From Dirofilaria immitis (taxonomy: Eukaryota; Nematoda; Chromadorea; Rhabditida; Onchocercidae), in contig JAKNDB010000105.1 in NCBI GenBank assembly GCA_024305405.1, forward strand, positions 2,418,001 to 2,482,000: a stretch of DNA of 64,000 bases, read 5' to 3'. The notes under the pieces are model-generated. The model did no database searches, had not been told where the DNA came from, and saw only the letters and a program-made list of their open reading frames with translations. Each line of letters opens with the position of its first letter. Position 1 is the first letter of the stretch. Positions 26,780 to 40,300 of the stretch are shown piece by piece. The translations under genes and the position numbers were made by a program.

Positions 26780-28591
26780 GACAGATTTGTTTCAATTGTA
26801 CTCAATCAATTCATACAGATAGTATTAATATATTAACTGAAATATAAAACATGCATTCTTCAAGAAAACGTGATAATCGCAGAATAAGTTATACTTTTCA
26901 TCACATCACACATGTAATTCTGCTGAAATAACATGTATTTGATAAAGGTCAATCTTTTCATTTTCATTTTGAAGATATGTCAAAATTTAGCTAAGATAGT
27001 GAGTATCGGCCATCATGCTATGCTTCGTCTCTTTTGTGTCTCTTTAAAAATAAAATATTCTTCCATTTTATCATTCTATAAATTTTAGCGAGGCTAGTAA
27101 TATTAATCATAATAATCAACTTCTATTGATGCATATTATATGAATTTCCGGCAAAAGAAATAATTACTGGATATCATCGAATAATGGTTAGAATCTTCCT
27201 TTAACGTTCGCATTCTTCCGGATAATAATAACTAATGGAAAAAAAACTATCAGTTGTAAATCGAAGCAATCGAAGAAGGATTCATAAATTTGATTAGAGA
27301 TAGATAAAAGAATTATGAAATCTATAGCAGGTGTTAACATGATCATTGTTTTTATATAAGTTACTTTTGATTTCTTTTATCTTTCTTATCCAGAACTAAT
27401 AAGTTTGAAACTAGAAACATGATGACGCAACAATAAAATCATTATTATTGCTAAGGCACACATACGATACGTTTTTCATTGCAGCCAAAAGTAATGGTCC
27501 AACTTCTATACTCACTTCTATTACTCATTTTCTTCAACTATAAGATACTGAAGCAAATAAATCATTGAAGCAAAATGAATTATTTTAAAATCGAGATTTC
27601 TGAGTAATTAAGAAGAATCTTCATCTGCGAAATTGATGACCAAAATACTACATTTATCATGAGCTATGACATTTGAAAAGAATTTAAAACTGAGGGCTTT
27701 ATATTATTAGGAAACAAACTTGAGTAAGTAAAAGATGATTAATAATGTAATAAGTATTACAGAAGCGACAATTTGAAATGCAACAGTATTTTCTAGTGAC
27801 AAAATTAAACGTCAAGAGAAGAGCAGGCATCGCATAAAACTATAAAATTAAGGGAAATTTCCTTGTTTTTAAACGGGTTCCCGTCATCGTCGTTATCTTT
27901 GGTGGAAGTGGTGCAAGATGTCGCGCCCCTTAGAGAACATTCCATTGTCACATTGCTATTGCCATCTCGCTGTCACTATCGAATAAAATTGCTGTATATA
28001 TCTATGAAGTTTAAATTTGGTGTATAAATTTTCTTTACAGCTTGCCTCGGCAACTGATAATAACCCTATTTGCAAAGCATCGCTGGAAGCGTTTATTCTT
28101 TCGATCAAGCCTTTCGACTTCTCAGCTAAAAGCTGCAGATTACTAGCAATTTCAGAATTATAATGGAATAATCTTGAAGGTTTGCTATTAAAATTGCTTA
28201 GCTTTATGATACTGAAGCATTTTCAATCGGTACTACGATAAATAATTAATTTTCTGTTTAGAGAAACTGAATATTTAGAATTTGTTTATTTAAGTCAACA
28301 AACAAACAATGAAAGCTAGAATCAAAAAGCAAGGATCGCATAACAAACTTTTGCAATTAGTTAAATGCAATAAATACCATACGCTTCTCACTGTATTATA
28401 ATAAATTTCTCATTATGTTCTAATAAATAAATGAACAAAAATTTTAAGGAAAAATTAATCCATCACATTTCAAACTCACAAAAGCATATTAGCGTAAAGC
28501 TTACAATAGATATTGAAAACAAGACATAAAATTACACTTTCACTTATTACTTATAACAAGGATCGCTCTACTTTTTTACAGTAGATGTTTC
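26780..28591. other. Spacer between receptor kinase and cornichon genes
   Basis: 1.8 kb separating two minus-strand genes. It holds the putative promoter of the receptor kinase and the 3' UTR of cornichon. I see no ORF with coding character, no RNA gene and no notable repeat. The spacing is too wide for a typical nematode operon (usually about 100-400 bases), so the two genes are probably transcribed separately. Confidence 0.5.
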
Positions 28592-29882
28592 TCAAGAAGA
28601 AGTAACCATAGTATATATCATGGCGTACAAGTAATAAAAAAAGATATGAGATAGAATCCAAGCTTTATCCAACCTTCTCGAAGTGCTTTTTGAAGTTCAT
28701 CCTTGTTCAGGATTGTAGTCGGATCGTATATTCCTGGTCCGGTCATGACGGGGCGTTGAATATATCTAAGAAAGAAATATATCTAAAACGTCTTCCAATA
28801 AGACTGGAATTAATTTGAGGAAGGCGTGGTTCTTTTCCCTGTTCATATTTTATACATATAAGCCAGTACAAAAAAAGGTGGAAAATTAAATTAACGGTAG
28901 AATGAAAAATTAAACACCTGTGAACATGATATGCAATAAGCGGTATGTTCCAACAAAGTCCACCAAGTTGAAATGATAAGACGAAAAGGATTGTAAGGAT
29001 AAGATGAAGCAAATATTCTGGTAAAACCAACTAGAAAAAATTCATCACGACTTGAGCGAGTGCACTTCAAAAAAGAATAAAATAATATCACTTTGCGTAA
29101 AGAAGCAAAACTATGAATAGCATATAAATAATTTTTAAAGTTGCCGTTAACAATTTGAATGATAATCCTTAATGGAATTATCATAAAGAATTGCAAGAAT
29201 ACTGGTTCAACTTAATTCAGTTTTTCAGCAATATTAGTAATAATAATAACTCTTTAAATATCGGGAAAATAAAGCATACCTGATTCAAACTATTGCACTG
29301 TTCTATTGGATTTTTGTAGTCTGTCTTCAATTCATCAATACAAATAACCTGAAATAACAATAAAATTGCAACTCGAAAAAACATCCTTATTGTCGTTCGA
29401 AGCATTAAATTCATCTTGATATCGTGATATTCCTGTTATATATTTATTTCTACATAGCCACAACATGTTGAGAAATTGGAATTGATTATCTTTCTCCTGA
29501 AGCCAAGAAAATGAGAAAAGAGGAAAACTGCTTTATCAAATTTTGAGTTTTTATGAGAACTTTTACAAAATTCAAAAACAATTTTGATGTATTCCTATCA
29601 AAATATTTCTGCAACAATTATAATACATCTTTGAAAGACTAATTCAGCCAAAAATAATTCAGAAATATTGGAAGATGAAATAGGCATAGCGCGATATTTT
29701 TAACTGCTTTTTAACTTCCATGATCAATGATTTTACAAAATTGCATACTAAAATCATCACATAAATTCCATCAGTCTCGAAATAATTATAATTAAACTTA
29801 CTGTGAATATAGCGAAGAAAATGCAAAATGCCACTGCAAATAGGGCAAAAAGATAACAAAATGCAGCAAATGTGAAAGCCAT
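28592..29882 (-). CDS. cni-1: Cornichon family ER cargo receptor
   Basis: Cornichon proteins are small ER membrane receptors that load transmembrane cargo (TGF-alpha-like ligands, glutamate receptors) into COPII vesicles. Four exons: 29802-29882 (27 codons, MAFTFAAFCYLFALFAVAF), 29280-29348 (IDELKTDYKNPIEQCNSLNQ), 28918-29030 (LVLPEYLLHLILTILFVL, NIPLIAYHVHR) and 28592-28765 (RPVMTGPGIYDPTTILNKDE, REGWIKLGFYLISFF). Three to four hydrophobic segments and all family signature stretches are visible. The model length, about 145 residues, is normal for the family. In the last exon an A7 run on the plus strand (28636-28642) puts the frame out by one base. As read, translation would stop at 28618-28620. 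With one more base it continues to the usual end at 28592. I take this as a sequence error rather than a broken gene. Confidence 0.93.
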
Positions 29883-32800
29883 AGTGAACAGCTGGTCGAC
29901 TACTTTGAGAACTCGAGAATCTGAAACAGTAGAAAATCTATAAATTGTTCAATTTCGAGAAAATAATAAAGTGAGGAAAATATGAAGATAATGCACATTT
30001 CCGCAGACTTTAAACCAACTGAGAGAGCATATTGGAAAAATGAGATAGAATGGAGATGTTTACCCACTAACCAACTTGTTAATTAAAGGAACAAATGATT
30101 TCAAAAAAGGGTTACTGGGGACATGAATGACAGGTTACATACCGATGAATATGTAGCGAATAATTGAACATTTTCAAGATCTGAGAAAAAATTGATCGTC
30201 AGTATAATTAGAAATCCTTAGAATTTGCTATGAGAATCTCTAGCCACAACTTTGATCTCTCTACTCTGTTAATATCTCCCTTTCTTTTTTTCTGCTTACA
30301 CATTCCTATATCATTCTATTCTCGAAATATTCCAACTCTTCTCGCCCATTAAAATAAACACAAGCGCCTTACATCAACTTTATCCTATGAAAATCTATAA
30401 ATTGCTCAATTTTATTATTCTCTTAACCAATACAGAGACAAAACGAAAAGTACTGATGACTGCGCACACAACAGTTTTAGTATCCTCGTGCATTATCCTT
30501 CAATTACAATCTAATATAATTTAAATTAAAAAAATTAGAATTCAGTTCTGTCTAATTAATGAAATCCATATCAAAATTATCGTAAATATCAAGGATATTA
30601 CACGTGTAACTGAGACACATGTAATGCTAAGACATAACTGAGACACATGTAATGCTAACATAAAACTATGAGCGTATTTATTTACTTAGCAGAAAAATTC
30701 AAATGAAATAACAATAGCGTGGCAACAATATTGCAGACTTGGAAATATGAAACCAATAATGAAAGAAAATTATCAAAATTAAAATCAGCTGAGTTGATGC
30801 CTTAGCTTGATATTATCGTCAAAAATATATAATAAAAATGCTACGATAAATTGAATGTGTTGAAATATCCATCAAACTTTTACTGCACATTATATATACC
30901 AAAGAACATCACTAAATTGACTTCACTGCAAAAATTCAAAAAAATTAATTAAATAATTAAAATAAAAATTGGATGAATCAACAAAATTCTCAAAGGAAGC
31001 GACACATGATACGACTTTAGCATACTGCAGAAATGAATGGATTCATAATATATTATTACAGAAATAAGGGAGACATTAGTAGAATGTTGCAAAAGTAAAT
31101 TCGCATTGTCAAAAATTCCTAAACTGAAATTTTTTCCTTTTAAAAAAGTAATATAAATTATAGAAGAAACATCGCTCTACATTCGTGATTGTTCTTAACT
31201 GAAAGAAAGCTTAAATCGACCTAAAACTTAAAATTTTTATGCAAAGAGTCAATTGTTTTTGATTTATAATATCGCAACTGCATTACTTTACTCAGAAATT
31301 ATGCGATAGGTGAAAAAAGCATACATAAATTTTTTGTAAGGAATTCATCAAGAAAAATTTCTCACAAAAATGTTTCTTTCATTGAATGTTTCCTTTATCT
31401 ACATAAGAGTGCATTCGAAAACGCCGATTTTCTATAACCTTAAATTCATTGCTTCCAGTCTTCTAAAACATAAATCGAGATAAGAAAAAATGAAATTTGC
31501 AAATTCTAAAAATCTCAATTCTGTGGCGTTCTATATCTTTCTGAATTCAAGCACTGAAAAAAAAGAAAAGAAAGATAACCAACCTCAAATGTATTTGCAG
31601 TCTGTCCCCAAGAGATCTCTGATTGAAGCTGAAAACTATAAAAGTCAAAACATTTCCTCACTGAATGATCAGTTGTCTTCTGCATCATGTTTATGCGATT
31701 ATGCACAACTATGATGAGAAAATAAGGAAAGAACACGATAGACTTTTACTGATATAAAAAAATCTGTACTGTTATAGTTCCACTAGATAATTCATCAGAA
31801 ATAGCATCATTTTACGTAAGAAGCAATGGATGAAAGGATGGTACTTTACAGTTTGTAATAATGTCATGGAAGAAAAGAAAGAGATGTACAAAATAAATAC
31901 ATTTAAAAGTTCCAACAGGTTTAAAACAACGCTGAGTATTGTTTGCCAAAAATTTTTGAAAAATTAAACAAGGTTATGGCAAGCACCCAATAGCCCAAAA
32001 TCAAAAGATGTAAAATACTAAATGATGAGACAAATATGATTTTTCAAAAATTTTTCTGAAGATAAAAGTAATGCAAAAAATTTTCTTATAGGTTATTCTT
32101 CCTGCAAAAGACTCAGTTCAAAGTTATTTTTTTAATAGATACTTTATGAATGAAAACGAATGTTCTCTTGAAGGAAAATTCCAACGTTGTATACCATCTA
32201 TAAAAAAACCTCAGTATATATTATGGCGAATTTGATAATTTCATTGGATAACATGAGCATTCTTTAAAAAAGTACATTTTCACCGAGAAACAAGTCCCAT
32301 ACGGTTTATATGAAAATATTAAGAAACAAAAGTATAAATTAGATTATGTGTTTGTTACTTATAGAACTTCCTTGAAATATAAATGAAATCACACGGAAAC
32401 AGAAGAAAAATTTTGTACGAAATAGGAAAATAAGATATTAAAAACAACATAAATACAAGAAAAAAAACCAACAGAGCGGAGAGAAGGAGACACAAAAAAA
32501 CATCCAAAAGATGCTTCATAACTGATATCCACTTTATTTCTCGAAGAAAACATTCTCACAAAACGAAACTTTGAAAAAATTTGTCATCTTTACAAATATA
32601 CTTTCTAATTTAAGAATATCCATCTGAATTGAACGTTGCACCTCAAATAAATTTCGAATTTCCCGAAACGACTTTCTTGTTTTGAGTTTGATTAAAAGTA
32701 TTTGCACAAATACCATTTTCCAATTTCTTGCCTATAAAATTAATTACATATGTAAAACATTGAAGATTATTAAAATTTTGGTAACCCAACAGTAACAAAC

Positions 32801-34329
32801 AGTACAAAATCTACAAAATCCCTAAACTGCTTATATAGTTGAAGGTAATCATATTTCCTAATCCAATACAATAATATTATGCATAATGGAATTATACATG
32901 CAGTTATTTATAAATATTTACTTACATTGGTTTAGTAATAAATTCTGGATCCAATAATTCTGTGGAAGATGTCTTTCGTAAAATATGTCGTACAGTTGAA
33001 TTGGGAATATTATAATTTGAGATTTGCTGCTAACGATGCTTTCAAGTCTGAAAGACAATATCAATATCAATATTATCAATATTCACTTTCATTTGAATTT
33101 TACAATCCGAGAAATAGTGGGCTTTCCATTTATAGAATATACGTCCTGTGATAGCGAGCAAGCTGTACTAACAGTATCACCGGAAAATGCTTATAATTTG
33201 ATCATTAAGTCTATTTACGTATTATAGGTAACGAATGTCAGATCCATATATAGTAGTATAGTATCATCTCGACTCTCTTAATGTTCAGTGTTTTACTTTG
33301 ATGTACCATTACGCCAACTCTGGAAGGATTTTGAGGCTTTTGCAACTACAGGTATGCTCTTGACACAGATGAACAACAACCAATCAATCCATCCCTGCCA
33401 CGCTTTGTCATTCCATGGCAAAACTGGACAGTAGCGTTACATCATTTCAGTATAATCCTACCACGATTGCTCTTTATGCAAATGTGAGGCTCATCGATTG
33501 CGTGAAAATGAATGGTAATGATTCCTGGGGATTAAGCTACGAAGTTGGTAGTTGTTATCCTAAAAGTTTTCTTGCGAGGATTACATTTGTTAGAATTTTC
33601 TAGAAATCATTAGTTTACTCGGGATATTAGCCATTTAGCATTATCTGGAACAGAATGATATTGCTGGAAATTAGATCACTTTCACATAATTTGCTAATCA
33701 AAACATTAGAGTGGGTCCTCAAATATGAGTGGCTGGTGTTGCATAGAACAAAAAACAACAATAAAATAAGACCGTCGGAAGGACCTAAATTATTCTATGA
33801 ATACTTTACTTGATTGCTCACAGTATGAACTGAAACAGTCTAATCAAGTGTTATAATCGAACAAATGAAGCGAAACAATAGTATGAACACCATTTGCACG
33901 GTCTCTTTCATAATGATTGTTTAATATTTTAGCATAAAGTTTTTTATTCTTCGCTTTCTATTTCAAATTTTAAAACGCATAGAAAATGAAAAGTGCTTTT
34001 TAACGCTGTTCTTCCTAAAATCTTTTAAATCTTGATGTGAATCATGTACACCAGTGTTCGGTTTAGCTCTTTGTGGTTCAGTTAGATAATTTTAACAGTT
34101 GAAAAGTTAGGAAAAGCATATATTAAAAATGATCAAATAATTTGTCAGCATGTAAGAAATTATATTTTGTTAACGTTCGATGGTGCTAGGAAGAAAGTAA
34201 GTAATTAGTCGAAGAAAAAAACTTGCTTGCGGAGCAAAAAAAAGAGACTAGTATTTGTACAAGATAAAGTGCATCTTAGCTTTGGATAGAGTGATTTCAC
34301 TACAAGAATATTATATTCTAGATTAAATA
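29883..34329. other. Divergent intergenic region, cornichon (-) and PTIP-like (+)
   Basis: 4.4 kb between two divergent start codons, so it should contain both promoters. I see no conserved coding sequence. It includes a 24-base direct repeat at 30607-30658 and many short A/T runs. The ORFs here (for example on both strands around 31490-31736) are mutually overlapping and uninformative. Confidence 0.5.
30607..30658. repeat. Two copies of a 24-base direct repeat
   Basis: TAACTGAGACACATGTAATG plus CTAA occurs at 30607-30630 and again at 30635-30658, a period of 28. The copies are identical. They contain ACACATGT, an E-box-like palindromic core. Function unknown. Confidence 0.85.
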
Positions 34330-37300
34330 ATGGAAGGCTCAACATCTTGTACTTCCGACAGTGATGTTGTAAATACTTCACGAGAATCAGAAATCGTATG
34401 TTTTTTCTCTTTTTTCAGGATTAATTTCTGGATATAATTCTGCACAGTAAATTGCGATTGACTTAACTCCATTGATTTACAAAGTATTCGTCTTACTAAG
34501 ACGATTGCCATGCATATAAAAATATTCAGGAATAAGAATTTATATTTCATTAGAATTTAAAAAGCTTAGTATTCAAATACAGATGGTCGAAATGCGCAAT
34601 GCAGCAACACCAGCTTCAGGTAGCAATAATTCATCATTTATAAATGAAGCTCCAAGTCCTTTGGGACATCTTGATCCACACAGGTTTGTATCCTAACTTA
34701 GAATTTTATATTTGTTTCTTTAATTACATCTGTTTTTAGTTTATGTTTAATATGTCATTTATATAGATTTTTAAATTATTTTACAATCATTGCTAGCTTT
34801 CTTTTTGGAGATGAATTTGGATGTTAAAGGAGCATTTAGGTATTAAATATTCTTTATCGATTGTATAATACCTCATAATTTCGTAGTAAATTCCTAATAT
34901 TTAAGTTTTATTGTATTAAGAACAATCTCGATTTTTAGATTGAGGGACATGGTGGTCGATAAGCAAACAGCATGCCAAACCCAAGTCGAATCTCCTTACA
35001 AGCAACCTGTATGTTTTATTTATAAGCTAATGTTAAATGAATAGAATCAGATCCATTCAGGACAATTAAAGATTATTAATAAGCTCTCCCTTAATGTAAT
35101 TTATTAGAATTCAAACTTTTGTAATTTAGACAATTTCTTTTCATTCTTATCTTAGTATTATTCAGTTCATTTCACAACAAAGGAATTTCTTGTATTTATT
35201 TTAAATATTGCAGTATTGGACGCCTTCGCCTGCTGATCCTTCTCAGTCACCGTCAAACATTCGTTCAGTATCGGCTAATTCAAATTCTCCTTAACACCAA
35301 TCATGCAGCCACCTAGATTTCCGAGTAAAATTCAGAAAATTTTGGATAATATTGTATGTATGCTTTGCAGTACGTCATAGGCAATGAAGTTATGGTCAAA
35401 TGTTTTACTGTTTATCAAAAAATTCCTTTCTAAAAATGTAGAAATAACTGAAATCAAATATTTTAATGCTTATATTAAAATTATTAATCATTTGATTCTT
35501 TGATTTAGTCTGTCGTGCTTCCCTTCACCTTTTCAGATACAGTACGTGATTCAGCTTTGTTATCTCCGAGTGTTACACGCACTCCCGTACAACAACAAGC
35601 GGTAGGAATGTGTTTGCCGGGTTATTTTCTATAAATTTTTCTTGTTATTTCAACATAATTTTGTCATATAGCAGTTACAATTTCGATTTAATAAATACTT
35701 AGATATTCAAATGTAAATCTATTGCAGTGCATAGCCCAATGGGAAGTCCAAGCGGTACGCATCCGCCGCCCTCTCCGTTTATAAGTCGTTCTTCTTCAAA
35801 TGCATCTCTCTCTCCGTATATGCAACCATCACAAGCTCCTATTCATTATCAAGCAAATTTGCAAAGTCCAGCAGGTTAGTTTTTTTTCAACTTGTAGTTG
35901 TCTGAATTTCCAACCTTATTAATATTAAATATTAGTATTTTTTTAATAGGAAGTAAAAATAAAAGATATTAAAAGGAAATTTTAATAAAGAAACCAAATT
36001 TTTTCCTTTTCCTTTTAATTTTTCCTCTTAATAAAGAAACCAGACTCCAGTTTTTTTAACAACTATCAAGGAAAGTTTTTCAACATGTTTATCATACCAT
36101 TTCAGTCGAGATTTAGTACTTCAACAAAACACATATAAAAATTCATATTATATTTATTTTTAAATAAAGCAGTTTTAGGAATTCTAAAAAATTAATATTT
36201 ACGTAAATAGGTGTAGTACCATCAAATCATGTTCCCACCTCTCCTCCCAGTGCTTCATATCTTTCACGAATCACAGCAGTGGGTTCATCCCAACAACAGT
36301 ATTCATGCCATGCACAAATGCAGCAGCCTCAGTGGACAAGTCAACAAACTCAGCAGGTAAATGTTATCTAAATTGCGGAATTTAAAATGGATTTTCGAGA
36401 TTTTATCTTATTTTCTTTACTCTGTAAAACTGACTCTTAATTTTTCTTCTTATTTATAGCATTTTGGTTCCGGACCAGTGCATCGTGTTATGGTACAACG
36501 AGTTCCTTATTCGGGTTAGTAGTTCGTTAAAATTTTCCAAAAAAATGGTTTTCTGTCATTATCTTGCCTTATGTATTTTTTCCTTTTTCATTTCGTTTTC
36601 TTAAGTTATTAATACTTAGATAAAGCGGAGTTTTGACTTTTATTTTCATACATTCAATGAAGCTTTTAACTCATTAACATTAAAATTGTGCAGCAAAAGT
36701 TGCGGATATTTTCATTTAATACTGAATAATTCCAATTACACTAGTGCTCCATCTAATATATATGCAGATTGGGGATTACTTATACTGTTAATAGTTCATA
36801 TAATTCTAAATTGCGAATTAATTAAAAACTAAAAGGAATGAAGATTAGTTTCATAAATAGTTTTAAAAACATTTATGTCTATTTGATTAATATCACTAAG
36901 CAAAACCACTAAACATTTAAAATTTGGTTTTCATCCGTTTAAGGCTTTCCGACAAATCTTAATCTGTTGAGAAAATTTATATTAAAATTTGATCTTGATT
37001 AATTTCGATTTAATATATTCTTAGTTTCTATTTTTATCTATAAATTTCCTTCAAATTTCATAGTAGATCAGTGTATTATTTGAATACCAACTTTGCAGTT
37101 TCTTCATTGATTCTTTTATTCAGACCTTTTTTTATTTTCTGTTTCCTTCTGTAAATGTCATATCTAAATTCTCAAAAAGGTACATCGTATAAAAAGATAT
37201 CAGCAAATACATTATGCATTTCAAATGCATAATGCGTATATTTCTTCGTAATTTATTGGATAGTTGTTAAAAAAAAATTAGCTGTATTGATTTTGTTCTG

Positions 37301-40300
37301 TATTGTTTGAGAACCTCAGAAATAAGGTATTATAATCTTTCTTTATCTCTGCTTTTCATATCAGTAAAAATTATGAAAAACAAATAGTAGCAGTTATTTT
37401 AATAGATTTGTTGCTCCAGTTCTATCATCAATTTCGAATTTTAAAAATCAGCGCTTTCCTGATTCATTTTGATTTTTGTCTGCTTTTCGAAATTTTTGAG
37501 CATATATTATTAAATTTTTTCAAGTTGCATTTTGTTTTGATACATCTGGATTATGATGAGCATGCAAATCATTTTTTGTTTGAATAATTTTAATTATTTG
37601 GTTTCAGTTTGTCATTTTTATCAGAAACGACCCAGTTCAAATTTGATTGATCAGGAATTTTCTATCCATATTATTTCTTAAAATTGTACTTCATTTAAGA
37701 TTGTGCTTTGACGTTTCACATAATCAGAATAATAATGTAGAAAGTAGCATGAATAATCTACCGATAATTAAATTTATTGAAAAAGAAGATAGAAATTGAT
37801 CTTCATTACCCGTCAAGTAGATATGTTCATATTTTGAATAAGAACAATTTCGCAAACATGAAATGCGAATTCGTATGAATGAATACGTAGAATTTGATAA
37901 ATGGTCGAACTATGCATTTTCATCATAACAGTTGCAAGCTTCATTCATAAATGTTTTCATATTTGTGCGATCAATTAGAACGCATAAATTGTTCATTCTT
38001 CGTTTGTTTTAAAGCACGTTTTTCGTTTTTTGAGGCTGCGAGATTTCTTTCGGTTGTACGTTGATCTTTCTAAAGATACAAAATTGTTTTTTTTTATTAT
38101 TATCTGTAATTGAAGTTTTTCATATCGGCAGCTGACTCTTCTAGACTTTTAATTTTCAAACATTTCCTGAAACTGAATGGTAATTTTTTTGATGACAGTG
38201 ATCTGAAAATTCTGTGATTGCGAGAAACAGTGTAGCTGTCACAGTGTTATACATGGTTCATAATTAATTTGTTTTCAGGGAAAAAAAATTCTTTTTTGAT
38301 CGATTGTTGTGCGTTACTGTTATGAAGTACTTTAGACTTTCGAAAACTCGTTTGTTTTTCGAATATATATCTCTGTTCAATAATCCCATTTAGTTTCTCA
38401 GAATCTTATACTGGTTACAGTGACTTTGATAACGAAGAAATGATAAATGTAAAACGAATACTCAACAAATATATAGTTATAAATAAAATTTGAATTTTAT
38501 TGGAATTGATGAAATAGCAGTTTCGTTTGTGAAAGAACCTTTATATATACATAACTTTTTGCGAGGGCAGTTAGAGTGATATCAGCAATATGACAACTTA
38601 ATTTAACATCTTTTCTGGCTATAAAAATTACAAAGAGGACTATTTATGATAAGGGAACTAATATAGCTCATATACTTTCTTTCTTGAATAAGTGGAAAAA
38701 AGGAGAAGCGAAATCCGTTGTGATTAAAAGAATGCTTTTTATATTTTTGATTTGTCTCTTCGAGTTCTGATTTAAAAAATTCATTTGTAGCCTAGTTATT
38801 TTATATGTGATCATATTCTTCTTGTTTGCAATGCGAGCGACTGATCTAATTTTTAACTGCCAGATCAATTATCAATTAAAGCTTTATTTCAAGATGCATT
38901 CGAGTTTCTCTTGTATCACTGTAACTTAGCACTTTAGGAAGCAGCTTTAATAATTCTTGTTCAAGAAATTTAAGTCACAAAGTTGTATATTAATTTGGCC
39001 TAACTTTTTAAGAGTTTCCTGGGGTAATCCACGATAACAGAAAGACCTCATCTTTGGAATATATTCTGACAGTTGTGATTCTTATCCTTTATCATATTCA
39101 TGCAGAAATGAAGTTCGCAGATAAATGAAGTTCAGTGCAAATTATATCTCTCAATTGTCGGCAAATTTATTACCTAAGTAGGGCCACATATGTTCGCTGA
39201 ATCGTCTTTGTTTGCATTCGTTTCTAATATTACATTTTTTCTCCATTATGTATCTAACGATTAATGAATTTAAAATTCAGCTGTATTTTAATTTCAAATT
39301 TAAGATCGGAAAAATTGAAGAAATTTAAATTTCTTATGATTGGTTGCTCTATCTTATGTACTTCTATTAGGCCGCTCTGAAGAAGATCGGTACTTGAAAG
39401 TGAAGTACTGTTTCTGTAAATTGATAACGTTGGTTGGATTCCGTAACTTGATAGCGTTGATTGGAACAAGACCTGAAATGCAAGAAATTTTTCTAAAACT
39501 AATTCTCATCGTTAATGATACAAACTGTGTTTCGTTTCGTTTTTTAGTCCTTTTTTCCCCAGTCATTTCTGTTTTTAATCCTGAACTACAAAAATGTTAT
39601 AATTGATTTATTTATAATAATAGCGAGCAATGACTTTTAGAAGAATCCTTGAATTACTCTTTAATAATTATAGTAGTCATTATGCTTTTCTGTTAGAATC
39701 TGACAACGTTTTCTTGCATTACTAAATCATAAATTTATCCATTCGAAGTGCACTAAGAAGTAGCTATGGAAAAAATTGATTCTGAATCTTTTCGAAATTG
39801 CAATTTCGTTGTCAACATAGGTTCATCGGATTTATTGCCTTGAATTTTTTTATTTTTGCTTATTTGTTAATAATGTTTGTCTTGATGGACATAATTCGAC
39901 ATAAGACTGTACCATTTCTTTATCACATATACCGTTGTGAATAACATCACTCCTCCATCTCGTGTGTCGTGTTATCATCCTTTAAAATAGTTCACTTTTA
40001 GTGCAAACTGTTTATCTACGCAGAGTTTTCCTTGTCTTTTACTTTTATTTCAGGATATCTTTATTTCAGGATATCCGCCGGGTATGTCACAGCTACAGTC
40101 ACAAAATAATCAGCATCCTTCATCTTCCACTGTTTTTCCAGCTGGTGCTTCGAGAGCACCAGTTACGCCAGCATCACGAGGAACTATGTATTCGTCGCCA
40201 TCGTTAATCGTTCCTCAACATTCTTCCGGATCACAGCCTACTCTATATCCACCGCAGTCTTGCTATCAAACTAAAGGGCAGCAACAGCCAAAATATGCTC

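Noticed and set aside
28743..29196. Two overlapping minus-strand ORFs of 95 and 101 codons
   Set aside because: One is the cornichon exon read through into its intron; the other is the same region in a wrong frame.
34323..34550. Minus-strand 75-codon ORF with a signal-peptide-like start
   Set aside because: The plus strand over the same bases holds the first PTIP exon (ATG at 34330, GTATGT donor at 34396) that fits the gene downstream, so the antisense ORF is a shadow.
39254..39606. Three overlapping ORFs on both strands
   Set aside because: They lie in an intron, are mutually antisense, and none has a recognisable motif or flanking splice pattern.
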